NCBI GenBank assembly: GCA_964036045.1
Contig: OZ038389.1
Span: 63,006,359-63,070,358, forward strand
Length of the DNA stretch: 64,000 nt
Origin: Eutreptiella sp. 'Long Island Sound 2002'
Taxonomy: Eukaryota; Euglenozoa; Euglenophyceae; Eutreptiales; Eutreptiaceae
Reading direction: 5' to 3'
Within the stretch, counting starts at the first letter, position 1; each line of letters begins with the position of its first letter. This document shows positions 11,900-22,102 of the stretch, piece by piece. The position numbers and the translations under genes are program-made. The notes beneath the pieces were generated by a model. It had not been told where the DNA came from. It made no database searches and saw nothing but the letters and a program-made list of their open reading frames with translations.

Positions 11900-12064
11900 G
11901 AATCCAAACAAGGCGCAGGGGTGTATGTCACCACGCCTAACGAAAAGTTGATGGTGAAGCCGTGCGGTTTCACCAATACAGCCGCCGCCACTGGCACCTA
12001 CAACACCACCGCCGTGAAATATGATCCAAGAGAAATATGTCTCCAGTGTTTTGCAGCAATGAGG
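11900..12064 (+). CDS. Possible extra exon ending at a GTAAG donor
   Basis: An open stretch after a TAA at 11894. It reads as ordinary protein (about 55 residues, containing the short pieces GVYVTTPNEK and CLQCFAAM) and ends exactly at an AG|GTAAGAGGG splice donor near 12064. It does not join in frame to exon 2 of the oxygenase-like gene through any obvious AG acceptor. It could be an alternative exon, part of a second small gene or a decayed exon. No start codon or domain was recognised. Confidence 0.35.
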
Positions 12065-12254
12065 TAAGAGGGTTTTCAAAAACATTCTTTTTAGGGGGTG
12101 TGGCATCTCTTGCAGGGCTGAAAAATAGCGGTTTTCAGGTTGCTACTTAGCAATTTGTTGCTGTACCTCGATAGGGGTTCAACCGTGGGGAAGCCGTAAT
12201 GAAAGTGCGCGGTTGAACTCGGTTGAACCACGGTTTCACTTGGGTAATTCAAGG

Positions 12255-12281
12255 GTACCTGATCCAAATGAGCACGTAGGG
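12255..12281 (-). repeat. Right terminal inverted repeat
   Basis: Perfect 27-bp complement of the left arm at 10644-10670, followed by the AT of the target duplication (12282-12283). LINE ORF4 sequence then resumes at 12284 with a run of six G, as in the empty site. Confidence 0.92.
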
Positions 12282-12283
12282 AT

Positions 12284-13870
12284 GGGGGGTTGTGGCCCGG
12301 TGGGGTAGGGTGGTGGGCAGTGGTAGTGCTGGTGTTGGTGGTTGTGTTGGCGGGGCCGCTGGTGATGGTGGCATTGGTAGTGGTGGGGTTGGTGTTGCGG
12401 GTATGGCCCTAGGACCCCTTGTGGGTATTCCGGTCCCCCTTGTGGGGGTGGGGGGTCGGGCATCGTGAGCAGCCCCTGGGGCTGTACCGTTTGGTGGGCA
12501 GGGGGTCGGGTCAGGGCCGGGCTTAACGGTGATTGTGGTCGAGGGGTCCCACGTCCCTGGGTCGGTCTGGCCGGCAGTGGTGGTGGTTTGTGGGGGGTGG
12601 ATGACGGGGCGCTTGGAGATGGCAATGTTGACGAGGGTTTGGACGGGGTCGTGTTGGGTGGCCGCTTCTGCGGTGGCGGCGGCCGCTGGTGGGAGGGGGG
12701 CGCGGGTTGCGGTGGGTGGGGGGTCCTGGCTTGGGTTAGGGTTTGGGTTAGGGCGGTGTCGCTTGGGTTTGTGTCGTTGCGTTTGTGGTGTTGTGTGTGC
12801 TTGTTTGGGCGCCGGCTTTGGTTTGGGGTCGAGTTTGGGGTTAGAGTCCCGTTCCAGGTTGAGGAGGACCTCTGTCCAGAGGTGTGAGGGCGCCGGTGCC
12901 TTGTCGGGGGTCTTCCCGGTGCGTTGCCGGGGTGCCTGAGTCGCCTGTGTGGGGGTCGGGGGGTTGGTGCGTGTGGCCGCGGCTTTGGCTTTTGCCGTGG
13001 CCTTGTGGATGAGGGCGGCGGGGAGGGGGGGGGTCGGAGGACGGGGTGGAGGAGGTGGTTAAGGCTGAGGATGAGGAGGAGGTGGTGAACGCGGGTTGGG
13101 CGGTGATCGGGCGGTCGCGGGCTTGTGGGCGGCGGCTTCTGCTGCGGCCACGGCAGGGAGGATGGAGGGCATGTCCTCGGGCCGTAGGTTGGCAGCGGGC
13201 GGCCCAGGGGGCCCGGTCGTGACCTGGCGGCCCGGCGGGCCGATCTGGTCGGCAGCGGCGGGGGAGAGAGGCGCGGGGCTGTGGCCTTCTCCTTCCGGGC
13301 TTGACTGGGCCAGGGTCCTGCAATGTGTGAGGTTGTGTGGGTCGGCGTCCGCGGGGGGAAACAGTTCGCGTGGGCTGCATTCGGGGGCCGGGGGGGATGG
13401 GCCTGGGTCTGCTGGGGTGTGCCCGGGGGGCGTGTGCGGGCCACTGGGTGGGGTGGGCGTGCCGCGGGGCGCGGGGCTCCCCTCAGTGGGTGTGTGCGGG
13501 CTGTCGAGTGTGGGGGGTGGTGAGGGGTGTCCGGCGGGCGGGTCTCTGGCGGGCGTCTGCTGGTGTTCGGGCGGGTGGGGGAGGCCCGTGCCGCGGGGCC
13601 TGGGGGTGCACGCGATGGTGGACGTGTGTGGGTCTCTGGGTGAGCAGCGAGGGATGGGCATGGGCGGAGATTGCGCGGTGGGGTGTGCTCTGTTGGTGTA
13701 TGTGTCCGCTCGCAGCGGCGCGCTTGCGTGGTCAGTTGTAGGCCGGGCGGTTTGGAGGAGAAGCTTGCCGTCTTCTGCTGCCGCGGCAAGGATTTCGCAG
13801 ATGAGTTTGCGTATCTGGTGGACCTCTTGGTCAGTGGTGGGAAGGGGTATGCTAGCTCTGGGCTAAGACC
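12284..13870 (-). pseudogene. Older-copy ORF4 (Pro-rich), frameshifted
   Basis: The minus strand encodes the Pro/His/Thr-rich ORF4 protein, clearly alignable with 21975-23540. The helical N-terminal part (around DQEVHQIRKL, near 13820) and the block RPEDMPSILPAVAAAE near 13160 are recognisable. One G is missing near 13842 compared with the younger copy, which puts the start region in another frame, and there is a further break near 13040. The 5' neighbour is ORF3. The 3' neighbour is the inverted-repeat element. Confidence 0.7.
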
Positions 13871-14981
13871 CACGCGGCTGAGGACCCTGTGGATGGCGTG
13901 GTACCCGCAGGTGAGGGAGTGCTGCGGTCTGGGGGGGGGGGGGGGTTGGCCGCGTGTCCGGGCCCGCCTCGATTTGTGTGTGGGCGGTGGGGATGGCCCA
14001 AATCCAGGGTACGGTCCCCGTGGGTGGCCAGCGGCGCTGGATCCAGTGGGTCAGGCAGAGAAAGGCCAGTCCCAGGTGGTAGCCTGCCTTCCCTGAGGTG
14101 ATTTGGGCCAGGGCGCGGGCTGGGGGCCGTTCCCCTGGCTGGAGGACGCCCCTGAGGACCCTGTGCGGGGTGGTGGGGTCCCCTACTGCCCCTGGTGGGG
14201 CGGCCCCTGGGGCGAGCATGGTGTCTGTCCCTTTGACGAGCCATTGCGGGCCGGGGGACGTAGCTGTAGCGGCTACCGCGTAGTAGTGCCCGGGCTCGAG
14301 GACTGTACACCAGACCTCTGGCGGGGGGTGGTTGCTGCCTGTAGGTGGGGGAGGGAGGTCGTCGTCTGGGGTGCGGAGGCCGGCGGCGCGGAGGGCGGTG
14401 TCGCGGGTTGGTGCGGTGGCCTGTTCCCACTGCTCCGGGTGGTTTGGGTCCGCTGGGTGGTCCCTCTCTGCTGGGGCCCGTCGTAGGCGAATGGTACCTC
14501 AACGTGTGACGTTGATGTCGGTGTCGTGTGTCAGGGCCTGGCCCCACTCTATGGGGGGGATCCAGACGTGCTGGCCCTGGGTGTGTTTGCGGGCTCGCCA
14601 GAGTACGAGGTCTACGATGGCCTCGTGGAGGCCGTTGCCTGGGGTGGTCAGGTCCTGGAGGGCTTTGACGGTGAGCTCGGTCCAGTCCTCTTGTAGGCGG
14701 TACAAGCCCAGGGGAGTGCTCAGGGCCCTGCCTTGGAGGGATGCTCGGAGGAGGTCAAGGTCGCGGATGGTGGCCGGTGTGAGGGGGGGGTGCCCCGGGT
14801 CCGGGGGGGGTGGGCTGGGTGGGTTGCCGGGGTCTTGCGCGTCTACGTCAACGTATGGTTGGCCCTGGTTGGGCTCCGCCGGGCTGGGCGGTGCCCGGTG
14901 TCTTGGAGGCCTGCTGATGGAGATGCGGGGCGTGTGCGGGGCGCGGAGTGGGTTAGTGGACGTCTGGGTCATGTACGGCAT
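13863..14981 (-). pseudogene. Older-copy ORF3, frameshifted
   Basis: Starts at ATG 14979-14981, overlapping the end of ORF2 (stop at 14953) by 29 nt, exactly as in the younger copy. The first part reads through 14499, and the conserved second part (containing LGLAFLCLTHWIQRRW) lies in a different frame down to 13863. There is no recognised domain, and the protein is discussed under the younger copy. Confidence 0.65.
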
Positions 14982-17900
14982 GGTAATGGATGAGACGCTG
15001 CATGTGTTCCCTGGCGGTGGCGTCGGTGAGTTGCTCCGCGTGTGTTAACAGGAGGTGTTTGCGGTGTACCATTTTGGCGGCTGCTCTGCGGACTGCTTCT
15101 AGCTGGAGGTGCGCTGCTGCCTCCATGGGGCTTTCTGTGTGTTTGGTGAGGTGTCGGTGTAGGGCCTGTGTCACCGCCCCTCTCATGGTGGCTTCTTTGA
15201 CTAGGGGATCCCGGAAGACGTGGTCGGTGGCCTGGTGTGCGTTGCTGTGGGTTGGGCAGCCTTTGTGTTGTCGTAGGGTTTCTGCCGGGGACCAGCCCAC
15301 TAGTGTGTCCCTGCCTGTATGGAGGGGGCATTTCTTGAAGTGTTCCCAGTCCCCCGGGCTGGTGTGGTCGCACGGGCAACGGGTGTGTTCTTCAGGGACG
15401 TGGATGTGCTTGCCGGCGAGCCATCTGGCGACCCTGGTGAGGAATGGTAGTTGCTTCCTGAGGAGCTGGATGCGTCGTTTTTGGAGGTGGGCTGCGACGT
15501 TTGCTGGGCGCAGTGCTGAGTGGTAGAGGGGGATTTGCAGTCTCTCCTGGAGCTCCTGGATGTGTGCCCGGCTGTCTGCGTTCCCTAGCACGCGGGCGAG
15601 AGGCTGGATGGGGTTGGGGTAGTGGTATGCTCTATCGTGGGAGGAATAAGGGGGGTCCTCTGGTACCCCGTCCGGGGTCTGATGGGGCCCGGGTACGGGG
15701 GGTATGTGTTGGAGGTGTGTATGGTTGCGGCCGAGGTCAGGGATCTGGAGGGTTGGCAGGTGCGTTGTGCGCTGGTGTACTGTCTGGTTGTCGACCTTAC
15801 AATTTCCGTATTGGTGCCTGTGGGACTCTTGCTTCACCATGTGGAGTTGGACGTAGGGGGGAAGGCTGCGAAGGGCTTTCCAGAGCAGCAGTGCCTAGGT
15901 GCCAAGGCTCATCGCGATGGCTTTGTGGAGTGGTTGCCTTGCTATGCGGAGGAGCAGGTGTGGGTCGACAGTGGCATCTACCACAAACCAGACCTGGAGG
16001 ATGTACGGGAGGTGGGCGGGTAGGTGGGCCGCGATCTCGGTGATGGCGTCGGCCATGGCCCCTAGCTCCCCGTGGGAGGAGGCCCCGTAGGTGGTGTGGC
16101 CCGTGTGGTGGTCCATGTGGTAGTGTCCCCCGGTGTGGGTTAGCTGCAGGGTGGCCCCCCCGGTGATGGGCGTGAGGGCGGATTCGCCTGAGGCGTCGGT
16201 GAAGAAGAGCCGGTCCGCCGGTGATGGTTGTGGGAGGCGGCATGGGTTCATGGGCAGGTAGGCGTATATGGTGAGGCCCGTGGTGAGGTGGGCCACTGGG
16301 GTTGTGGGTAGCGAGACGGGGGTGGCGTACACTCCTATTCCGTTGGAGATGACTTGTTTCGCTTTGGGGGACATGGCTATGAGTCCCTGTTCCGGCTGTT
16401 CTTGTGTGAGAGTAGATGTAGTGGAGGATGTAGGCTGTGTCTGGGTTTAGGTCGTGGCATGTGAGGGATTGTGTTCGGTTCTCCGGTGTGTGGCAGGAGT
16501 GGTGGAGCGGAAAGTGGGGGTGCTCGTGCTTGCCCGTTCTGCCTGGTTCGTACATGCTGTAACGGATGGCGACCCCTGTCGGGTCTGGGCGGGGCCAGGT
16601 GGGTGTGGTGGTGAAGAGCCATTTTCGCGCGTGGTCGGGGTTCCACGCTACTGTGGGGTTGTTGTCGGTGCGGTTGAACCATGGGGCTACCCATGCGTAG
16701 GCCATTGGTGGTAGGTGGGTTGTGGGGTGGGTGTATTAACGTGCTATGAGGTGTAGTACGGGCCATGGCGTGGTTGGTGCCTCGTGGTCACAGGCCCAAT
16801 ATGTGCGCGGCATGCTCTGGGAGTCATGGGGGACCTTTGGTAGGTCTCGGGCGGTCATGTGGTGCTTTGGTATGCGCCATTTTGCCCCGTGCTGGATGAC
16901 GGTGGTCTGCGTTGGTTTGGCTTCATTCGGGGCCAGTAGTAGTGTTAGTGGTGGGACTGGGCCCGTCACCGGGGGGACGGGTTCGTGTTTCGAGCCAGTG
17001 GGTGCGTAGGGTGGTGTCGCTGGAATGGGGCGGGGGTGCTGCTTTTTGAATTCCCGGTAGGCTGCTCGCATGTCTGTGCTTCCTGGCAGAGTGTGGCCTG
17101 CTGCTCGTGCGGTCTGCGTGAGGTACTGGTGGAAGAGGCGGTATTTCGGCCATTCGGGAAGCTGTAGGAAGGGGGTGTGGTGTGCTCTGCTGTGGTGCAG
17201 GACCCGCATTTGTGAGAGGCCGACGTATACTACGGTGATGGAGGCCCCGACAAGGTCTATGGTGTGGATGGTGCGCTTGGGGTGATGGTGGAGGTCCCCG
17301 CAGAGGACCGCTAGAGGCCCTTCCTCTGGGCACGTGTGGTTGTTGAGTATGGCGTGGTGTGGGGATTGGAGGAGAAGCTGCAGGTGGTTCCACAGGCGCG
17401 TGTTCATGTCGGTGGGCATGCCCGTCTGGTGGAATACCCAGCGCGGACATGTGTTGCGGGCCTGTTGTGCGGCTTGGAGGCGGATTGTGGTGACCTCGCG
17501 GACCTCCGGTGAGTGGTTGTGGGTCATGCGGTGAAGGAGGAGGGCGGTGTGTCTGGTGTAGGCCGCTTTCACCTCGTTCCCTATGGCGTCCCAATAGTGG
17601 GGCCATACCGCTCGGATGGCGCGGATGGGTATGGAGGTGGGCCAGCCCCCGTGTGCTGCCCATGCCTTGGTCACGGCGCGTGTGGCAGGTTGGAGGGCGG
17701 TGGTGGGGTTTGTCAGGTGGAGTGCTTGGAAGCCTATGGAGGCGTTCAAGACCCCGGTGAGGTAGTACACCAGGCTCTGATGGGACAGGGAGAGGGCCTT
17801 GGTGGTCGGGGACGCATATCTGGGGAGACCGGCGAGGTGTGATTGCAACTTGGGAGGGAGGGTGGCGTCCTCAGGGTTGGCGGCCTGGATTACCCCCAGG

Positions 17901-18225
17901 TGGGTGGTGGTTGTCACGACTTGCATGGGAAGCCCTTGTGGCCCTAGGGTGGGGGGTGTGGCAGAGGCTGTTGTGGGAGAGGTAGGAGATGGTCACGTCC
18001 AGTAAGTCGTTGGCGTGTTGGGTGACCTTTGGTCCGGGGTCCGGGGTTTGGGGTTCGTGTCGGGTGTGCGCGACCGTGAGATTGGTGTCGTCCGCAAAGC
18101 CCACCAGGGGAGAGAGGAGGGGGTAGAGTGCGTAGGCCGGGTAATCCTGCTTGATTGCGAGGGCCAGGAGGCCTGCTCCAGTGCGGACCGTGTATTTGCG
18201 GGTGCGGATGTAGCCGGAGGCAAAG
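14953..18225 (-). pseudogene. Older-copy ORF2, RT second half to C-terminus, broken
   Basis: Contains RT motif C (FADDTN) near 18085, the thumb and linker regions, RNase H (FTDASG, HGELGAMADA, then D and D) at about 16210-15790, and the CPCD...H...C knuckle near 15345. Damage relative to the younger copy: an 81-nt in-frame deletion at about 18168 that removes RT motif B (GVPQGG), a deletion of about 40 nt near 17965, a frameshift near 16405, and a TAG at 15895-15897 where the younger copy has Gln. Conversely, it retains Tyr where the younger copy has TAA at 25991. It is clearly dead. Confidence 0.85.
18215..18225. repeat. Left target-site duplication of the younger LINE
   Basis: CGGAGGCAAAG, matching CGGAGGCGAAG at 36478-36488 with one mismatch. 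The uninterrupted sequence in the younger copy's own RT (near 28070) shows that these are two copies of one site. Confidence 0.82.
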
Positions 18226-18250
18226 GTAGGTATGGTAGGTAGGTGCACCC
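18226..18250 (-). repeat. 3' tail of simple (CCTA)n type
   Basis: On the minus strand the element ends GTGCACCTACCTACCATACCTAC, with no poly(A). The insert ending at 40045 has the equivalent GTGCACCCACCTACCTAC. Short tandem tails rather than poly(A) are known in the I clade and some algal LINEs. Confidence 0.7.
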
Positions 18251-20581
18251 GGTCGTGGAGAGGCGCCCCATGCTTCCCCCTGGCGTCGCCCCCGTGACGA
18301 ACAGGAAGAGGCTCCGCGCGTGAAGAGGGGAGGCGGCTTACATCCCGCTAGACCTGACTGTTGACCCCCAACAAAGCGGCCCCGGGCAACACCGGGAGGG
18401 CTGATCGCCGCCAGCGTGACGTGCTTGTCTTGCCGGGAGGGTGTGCCCCCGTGCTTGCGCACGTCCCCTCCTTTGGGCGGAACCCTAGGGGTTCACCGGA
18501 CTTCCTGGCGTATCCCGTTCCCAAGGCATGCATGCATGTTCTTGGTACTAGGGTTCCGAGGCGTTTGGGTGTCGCACGCTCCGCCTCGAGTCCCGAAGCA
18601 GCGCAGGCCTTAGGATGCAGCCTTACCCCCGGTCCCCAGATCTCGTTTGGCCGGGTCACCTGCATGGCACGGGCTGCCTCAGTGCCCGGGCTGTGGGCAC
18701 TGGGTTTCCTACTGTTGTGCGGCGTTTGTGTTTGGGTCCGGTTTGCGGTTGGGTGTGGGTCTTGTTAACCCCGCCAGTCCTGGCTGGGGTCTTGGGTGGG
18801 TGTGTTTGGGCACGGTTTGAGGTGTTGTCCCTCTAGTGTCGGCTGTTTGTGGTGTTCGTGGTTGGGGTTCCGTTTCGGCCTGCTTATGGGACGTGTGTGG
18901 TTGCGTGGGCGCCCTGCGTGCCCCCCGCCGTTTTCGGTTCTGGCGTGCGGTGTGGGCGTGTGTGCTGGGCCCGGGTCTCGGCTGTGCCCAGCCCTTCTTG
19001 GCTGGGTTGTCGGGGTGTGTTTTTTGCGCTTTTGTTTTTTTTTTTGCTGGGTGTCCCTGTCCCGGGCCTTGTGGTCCCTGTCCCCCCATCCCTCTTCTTT
19101 CGGGCTGGGCTGCTGGCTCTTTTTTTTCTTTTTGGTGTGTGTCTGCTTGTTTCGGTGTCCCTCTTCCCGGTGGGCCGCTGTTCCTGGCTTGGTGTTGCCG
19201 GTTTTGGCTGGGTGGTCCCCCTGTGCCTCTTTGGGGATCCTGTCTTCGGTGCCTTCTGGGGGGGGGTTTGGCCGCCTCTGGTGGTGTTGGCGGGCGGTTT
19301 GGTGGCTGTGGGCTGTTTCCGCGCCGCCCCCCCTCCCCCCTCTGTTTTTTTGTTTTTTCGGGGGGGGGCCTGCCTGTTCCTCCCTCTGCCTTCCCTGGGC
19401 TGGCGCACGCACTGCCCCGCATTCAGTGTTGTCTTCAGGGCTGCTGTAGTCAGTTGCGTTCTGTTTGGCCGTGTTCCGGCCCCATGGGTCGGGTGGGCTA
19501 TGTACACGGTGGGCTCGGCGCCCCTTCTCGCCGGGTTAGGTCCTGGCTCTGCCGGTTGGGCGGCTGCGCCAGGCGGCTGCTTGTGGCTCTGGGTTAGGGG
19601 GCTGGGGTTGTTCGTGTCCTTTCCCCTCTGCGGTGCCGGTTTTAACCTTCTGTGGCCCCGTGTGTGGCCTGCGGTGCTGGTGTGTGGCGTGCTGGTGCGG
19701 CGCCTTCCAGGACGTGCGGTGGCTTGCTTCGGTTAGTCCTTCAGGTTAGGGTCAGTTGTGTCGTGTTGTGCCGCTCTGTGCCGCGTCGCGTCGCGTCGTG
19801 CTGTGGCGTGTTGCACTGTGGCACGCTGTGGTGCGGTGTGCCGTGGTCTCGCGTTGTGCCGCGGTGGGTCAGTGGAGGTCAGCCTGGCCTGTGTTGCGAT
19901 GCGGAGTGCGGGCTGGAGTGTGGCTGGCTGGTGGCTGGGGGGTGCGGTTAGGTGTGGGTGTCTCGCTGGGTCCGTGCTGTGGGGGCTTGGGCGTGCCGCT
20001 CGGGCTGGTGGGTCGGGTAGGTCGACCGCGTGACGGTCCGTGGGGTTGCCCTCCCTGGGGGCCTGTGCCTTGGTCCCATGTCCTCTGGGGGTTTCGGTCC
20101 CTAGTCCTGGTCGCTGTGGCCGTGCCTTCGTCCTCTTCGGGTGCCTGTGAGGTGGCCCTTGTGGCGGCCGGGGTCGTCGCCTGGCGGTGAGGGCGTGGTG
20201 GTGCGCCGTGCGGCGGCGTTTTTTGCGGCTTCCTCTGTGGGTGTGGCCCGTTCTCCCCGTGTAGGTGTGCCCTCCATTCCCCGTGTGGTTTCCGGTGGCT
20301 GGTGGCTGTGCGCTGGTGTGATCCGTACAGCGTCCGATGCTTGCTTTGGTGGTGTGTGTTGGGGGGTGCGCCCCCGGGAGTCGTGCAGCGTTCGGTGGGG
20401 GTGGGGCGGTGCTGGTCCCCCCGTCGTGGTATGCCCTTACTGGGTGTGGGTCGTGGCGTTTGCCGTTGTGCCCTTTTCCTCCGTGCCTTGGTCCCCGCTC
20501 CCGCCCCTTCCTGGTTCTCGGGGGGTTTCCTGCCCCCATGTGGTGTCTCTTCCGGCGTCCTGTCCCTGTGAGTGCCTGCCC
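18251..20581 (-). other. LINE 3' region, no protein recognised
   Basis: GC-rich, strongly A-poor on the + strand, with T runs near 19035 and 19355. The distal 1.2 kb (18226-19405) aligns with 40045-41215, so it is a conserved 3' terminus shared by at least two insertions. Many open frames on both strands are composition artefacts. The part 19405-20581 has no counterpart that I could identify. Confidence 0.65.
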
Positions 20582-22102
20582 TCACTTGGGGCCCCTCCGT
20601 GCCCTCTTGCCTGAGTGCCCCTTCGTGTCCTTTGCCCTTCCCTTGCCCTTGTCCTCCCCCTTCCTGGTGTGGTGGTGGCGGGAGGGGCGGGCCGGGGAGG
20701 GGGCGCCGTCGGCCAAGGCCTGGGGGTGGGTGGCCTGGAGCCACTGGGGGAGGGCTTGGGGGGTGTAGGGGGGGCGGAGGCCCTGAACCGCATCGCGGAG
20801 GAGGGCCTCCCATGCCGCTTGTGGCATGCTGGCCTCCGGGGCGACCTCGTTGGGGTTGGCGGGGGTGCGGGTGCGCACCTCCTCGAAAGTATGCACCATG
20901 TGCACCCCTTCGTGCCTTCCCGCTCCCCCAGCCCACTTCACCCAGCGGCGGAGCTCCTGCAAGGCGGGGGCAGACCACCAGGCGAGGTGGGCGGGGGCCT
21001 GGGGGGGGGAGGGGTCTGTGCCCGGGGTCCTGGAGCGGCCGGGGGAGTACGTGGACCTGCGGTGGTGGCGGGGTTGGCGGTGCCTGGGGGAGCGGGAGCG
21101 GCGGTGGCAGGGGCCTGGGGTGGAGGACGGGCACGGGCGGAGGGGGGGACGGGAGGGGGAGGTGGACATGGGGCGGCGGTGGCGCGCTTGGTGGCGTCCG
21201 GGGGAGCGGGAGTGGTGGTGGCGGGGGCTGGAGGTGGTGGATGGGTATGGGCAGCGGGGGGAACGGGGAGCGCGGCGGGGCCTGTGGGGGGAGGGGGGGG
21301 TGGACGTGGGGCGGCGGTGGCGTGCCTGGCGGCGTCCGGGGGAGCGGGAGCGGTGGTGGCGGCGGCTGGGGTAGGGGGTCTTGTATGGCCGGAGAGGGGA
21401 GGGGGAGGTCGACATGGGGCGGCGGTGGCGCTCGTGGTGGTGCCCGGGGGAGCGGGAGCGGCAGGAGCGGGGTCTCGGGGGGTCGTGGTGGCACCTGGGG
21501 GAGCGGGAGCGGCGCGAGTGGGTGGTTGAGGCGCGGTGGCGTTGTCGGGAGTGTGGGCGCCGTGGGCGAGTGTGCCGTGCGGAGGGGGAGCGGGAGCGCC
21601 GCCGTTTGCGGGACCGGGCCTGATCGCTCGAGTCGGGCCAGTCAGGAGGCGTCGGCGGGTCCTGGGGGGCTTCGCGTGGTGCCGCCTGGTACACGGGGTG
21701 GGGGGGGGGAATCCCCCATCGTCCATGCATCCGCCACGTAGGGGTGTGGTGGCGGCAGCGGCTGGTGGTATGGGTCGAGTGACTGTCCTTGGCGGGGTTG
21801 GGCCCGGGGGGCCCCTTCGGCGTGGACGTGGTGGCCGGGGGGATACGGATACGGTTCCTGGTACGGAGGGAGTGGCTGGTACGGGGGGGCTGGCCCCTGG
21901 CGGTAGGTGGGGTATGCGGGTGGAGCGCTCGGTGGCTGCCATCCCATTCGCTGGTGCTGTTCGTGCACGGGGGGTTATGGCCCGGTGGGGTAGGGCGGTG
22001 GGCAGTGGTAGTGGTGGGGCTGGTGTTGGTAGTGGTGGTGGTGGGGCCGCTGGTGGTGGTGGTGTGGGTAGTGGTGGGGTTGGTGTTGCGGGTATGGCCC
22101 AT
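20582..22102 (-). CDS. ORF5, Arg/Ser-rich protein of the LINE
   Basis: An open frame of 506 codons. The central 250 residues are dominated by RS, SR, RRP and PSP dipeptides (for example RKRRRSRSPS near 21610), resembling SR-type splicing-factor domains. The C-terminal 140 residues have normal composition (near ELRRWVKWAGG at 20950, EEVRTRTP at 20875, then AWEALLRDAV) and end Lys/Arg-rich. The same protein is recognisable in the older copy, so it belongs to the element. Its first 128 nt overlap ORF4. The natural start is uncertain because a stop and G-run indels lie near 21640-21975. An RS domain suggests a nuclear RNA-binding accessory role, which is inference only. Confidence 0.55.
   Translation of the reverse strand: MGHTRNTNPTTTHTTTTSGPTTTTTNTSPTTTTAHRPTPPGHNPPCTNSTSEWDGSHRALHPHTPPTARGQPPRTSHSLRTRNRIRIPPATTSTPKGPPGPNPAKDSHSTHTTSRCRHHTPTWRMHGRWGIPPPHPVYQAAPREAPQDPPTPPDWPDSSDQARSRKRRRSRSPSARHTRPRRPHSRQRHRASTTHSRRSRSPRCHHDPPRPRSCRSRSPGHHHERHRRPMSTSPSPLRPYKTPYPSRRHHRSRSPGRRQARHRRPTSTPPSPHRPRRAPRSPRCPYPSTTSSPRHHHSRSPGRHQARHRRPMSTSPSRPPLRPCPSSTPGPCHRRSRSPRHRQPRHHRRSTYSPGRSRTPGTDPSPPQAPAHLAWWSAPALQELRRWVKWAGGAGRHEGVHMVHTFEEVRTRTPANPNEVAPEASMPQAAWEALLRDAVQGLRPPYTPQALPQWLQATHPQALADGAPSPARPSRHHHTRKGEDKGKGRAKDTKGHSGKRARRGPK

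Larger units (their letters stand above)
10644..12281 (+). mobile_element. 1,638-bp TIR element with a spliced oxygenase-like gene
   Basis: Perfect 27-bp terminal inverted repeats lie at 10644-10670 (begins CCCTACGTGC) and 12255-12281 (ends GCACGTAGGG), each bordered by the dinucleotide AT (10642-10643 and 12282-12283). Removing the element plus one AT gives GTGC-AT-GGGGGG, matching the uninterrupted younger LINE at about 21964-21974 (GTGC-AC-GGGGGG) apart from one transition. Inside are clusters of GGTTGAAC/GTTCAACC at 10695-10760, 11155-11182, 11735-11780 and 12175-12235, and a two-exon gene. No transposase motif was recognised, so it is either non-autonomous or uses an unfamiliar enzyme. 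A 2-bp duplication limits the candidate superfamilies, but I do not assign one. Confidence 0.88.
9601..18225 (-). mobile_element. Older LINE copy, 3' part, interrupted twice
   Basis: Minus-strand non-LTR retrotransposon sequence, collinear with and roughly 90-95% similar to the younger copy between 28075 and 20895. It covers the second half of the RT domain, the RNase H domain, the zinc knuckle, ORF3, ORF4 and part of ORF5. It is split at 10644-12281 by an inverted-repeat element. At 18225 it stops at the codon pair for Ala-Ser in the RT, exactly where the fragment at 36478 resumes, so the two fragments are one element broken by the younger LINE. Homology stops at 9601, before the 3' region and tail, so the 3' end has been lost. 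Confidence 0.9.

Noticed and set aside
18251-18720. rRNA or other structural RNA gene in the conserved LINE 3' terminus
   Set aside because: The conserved 1.2 kb looked RNA-like, but no rRNA, SRP or spliced-leader core motif could be matched, and it ends in a retroelement tail.
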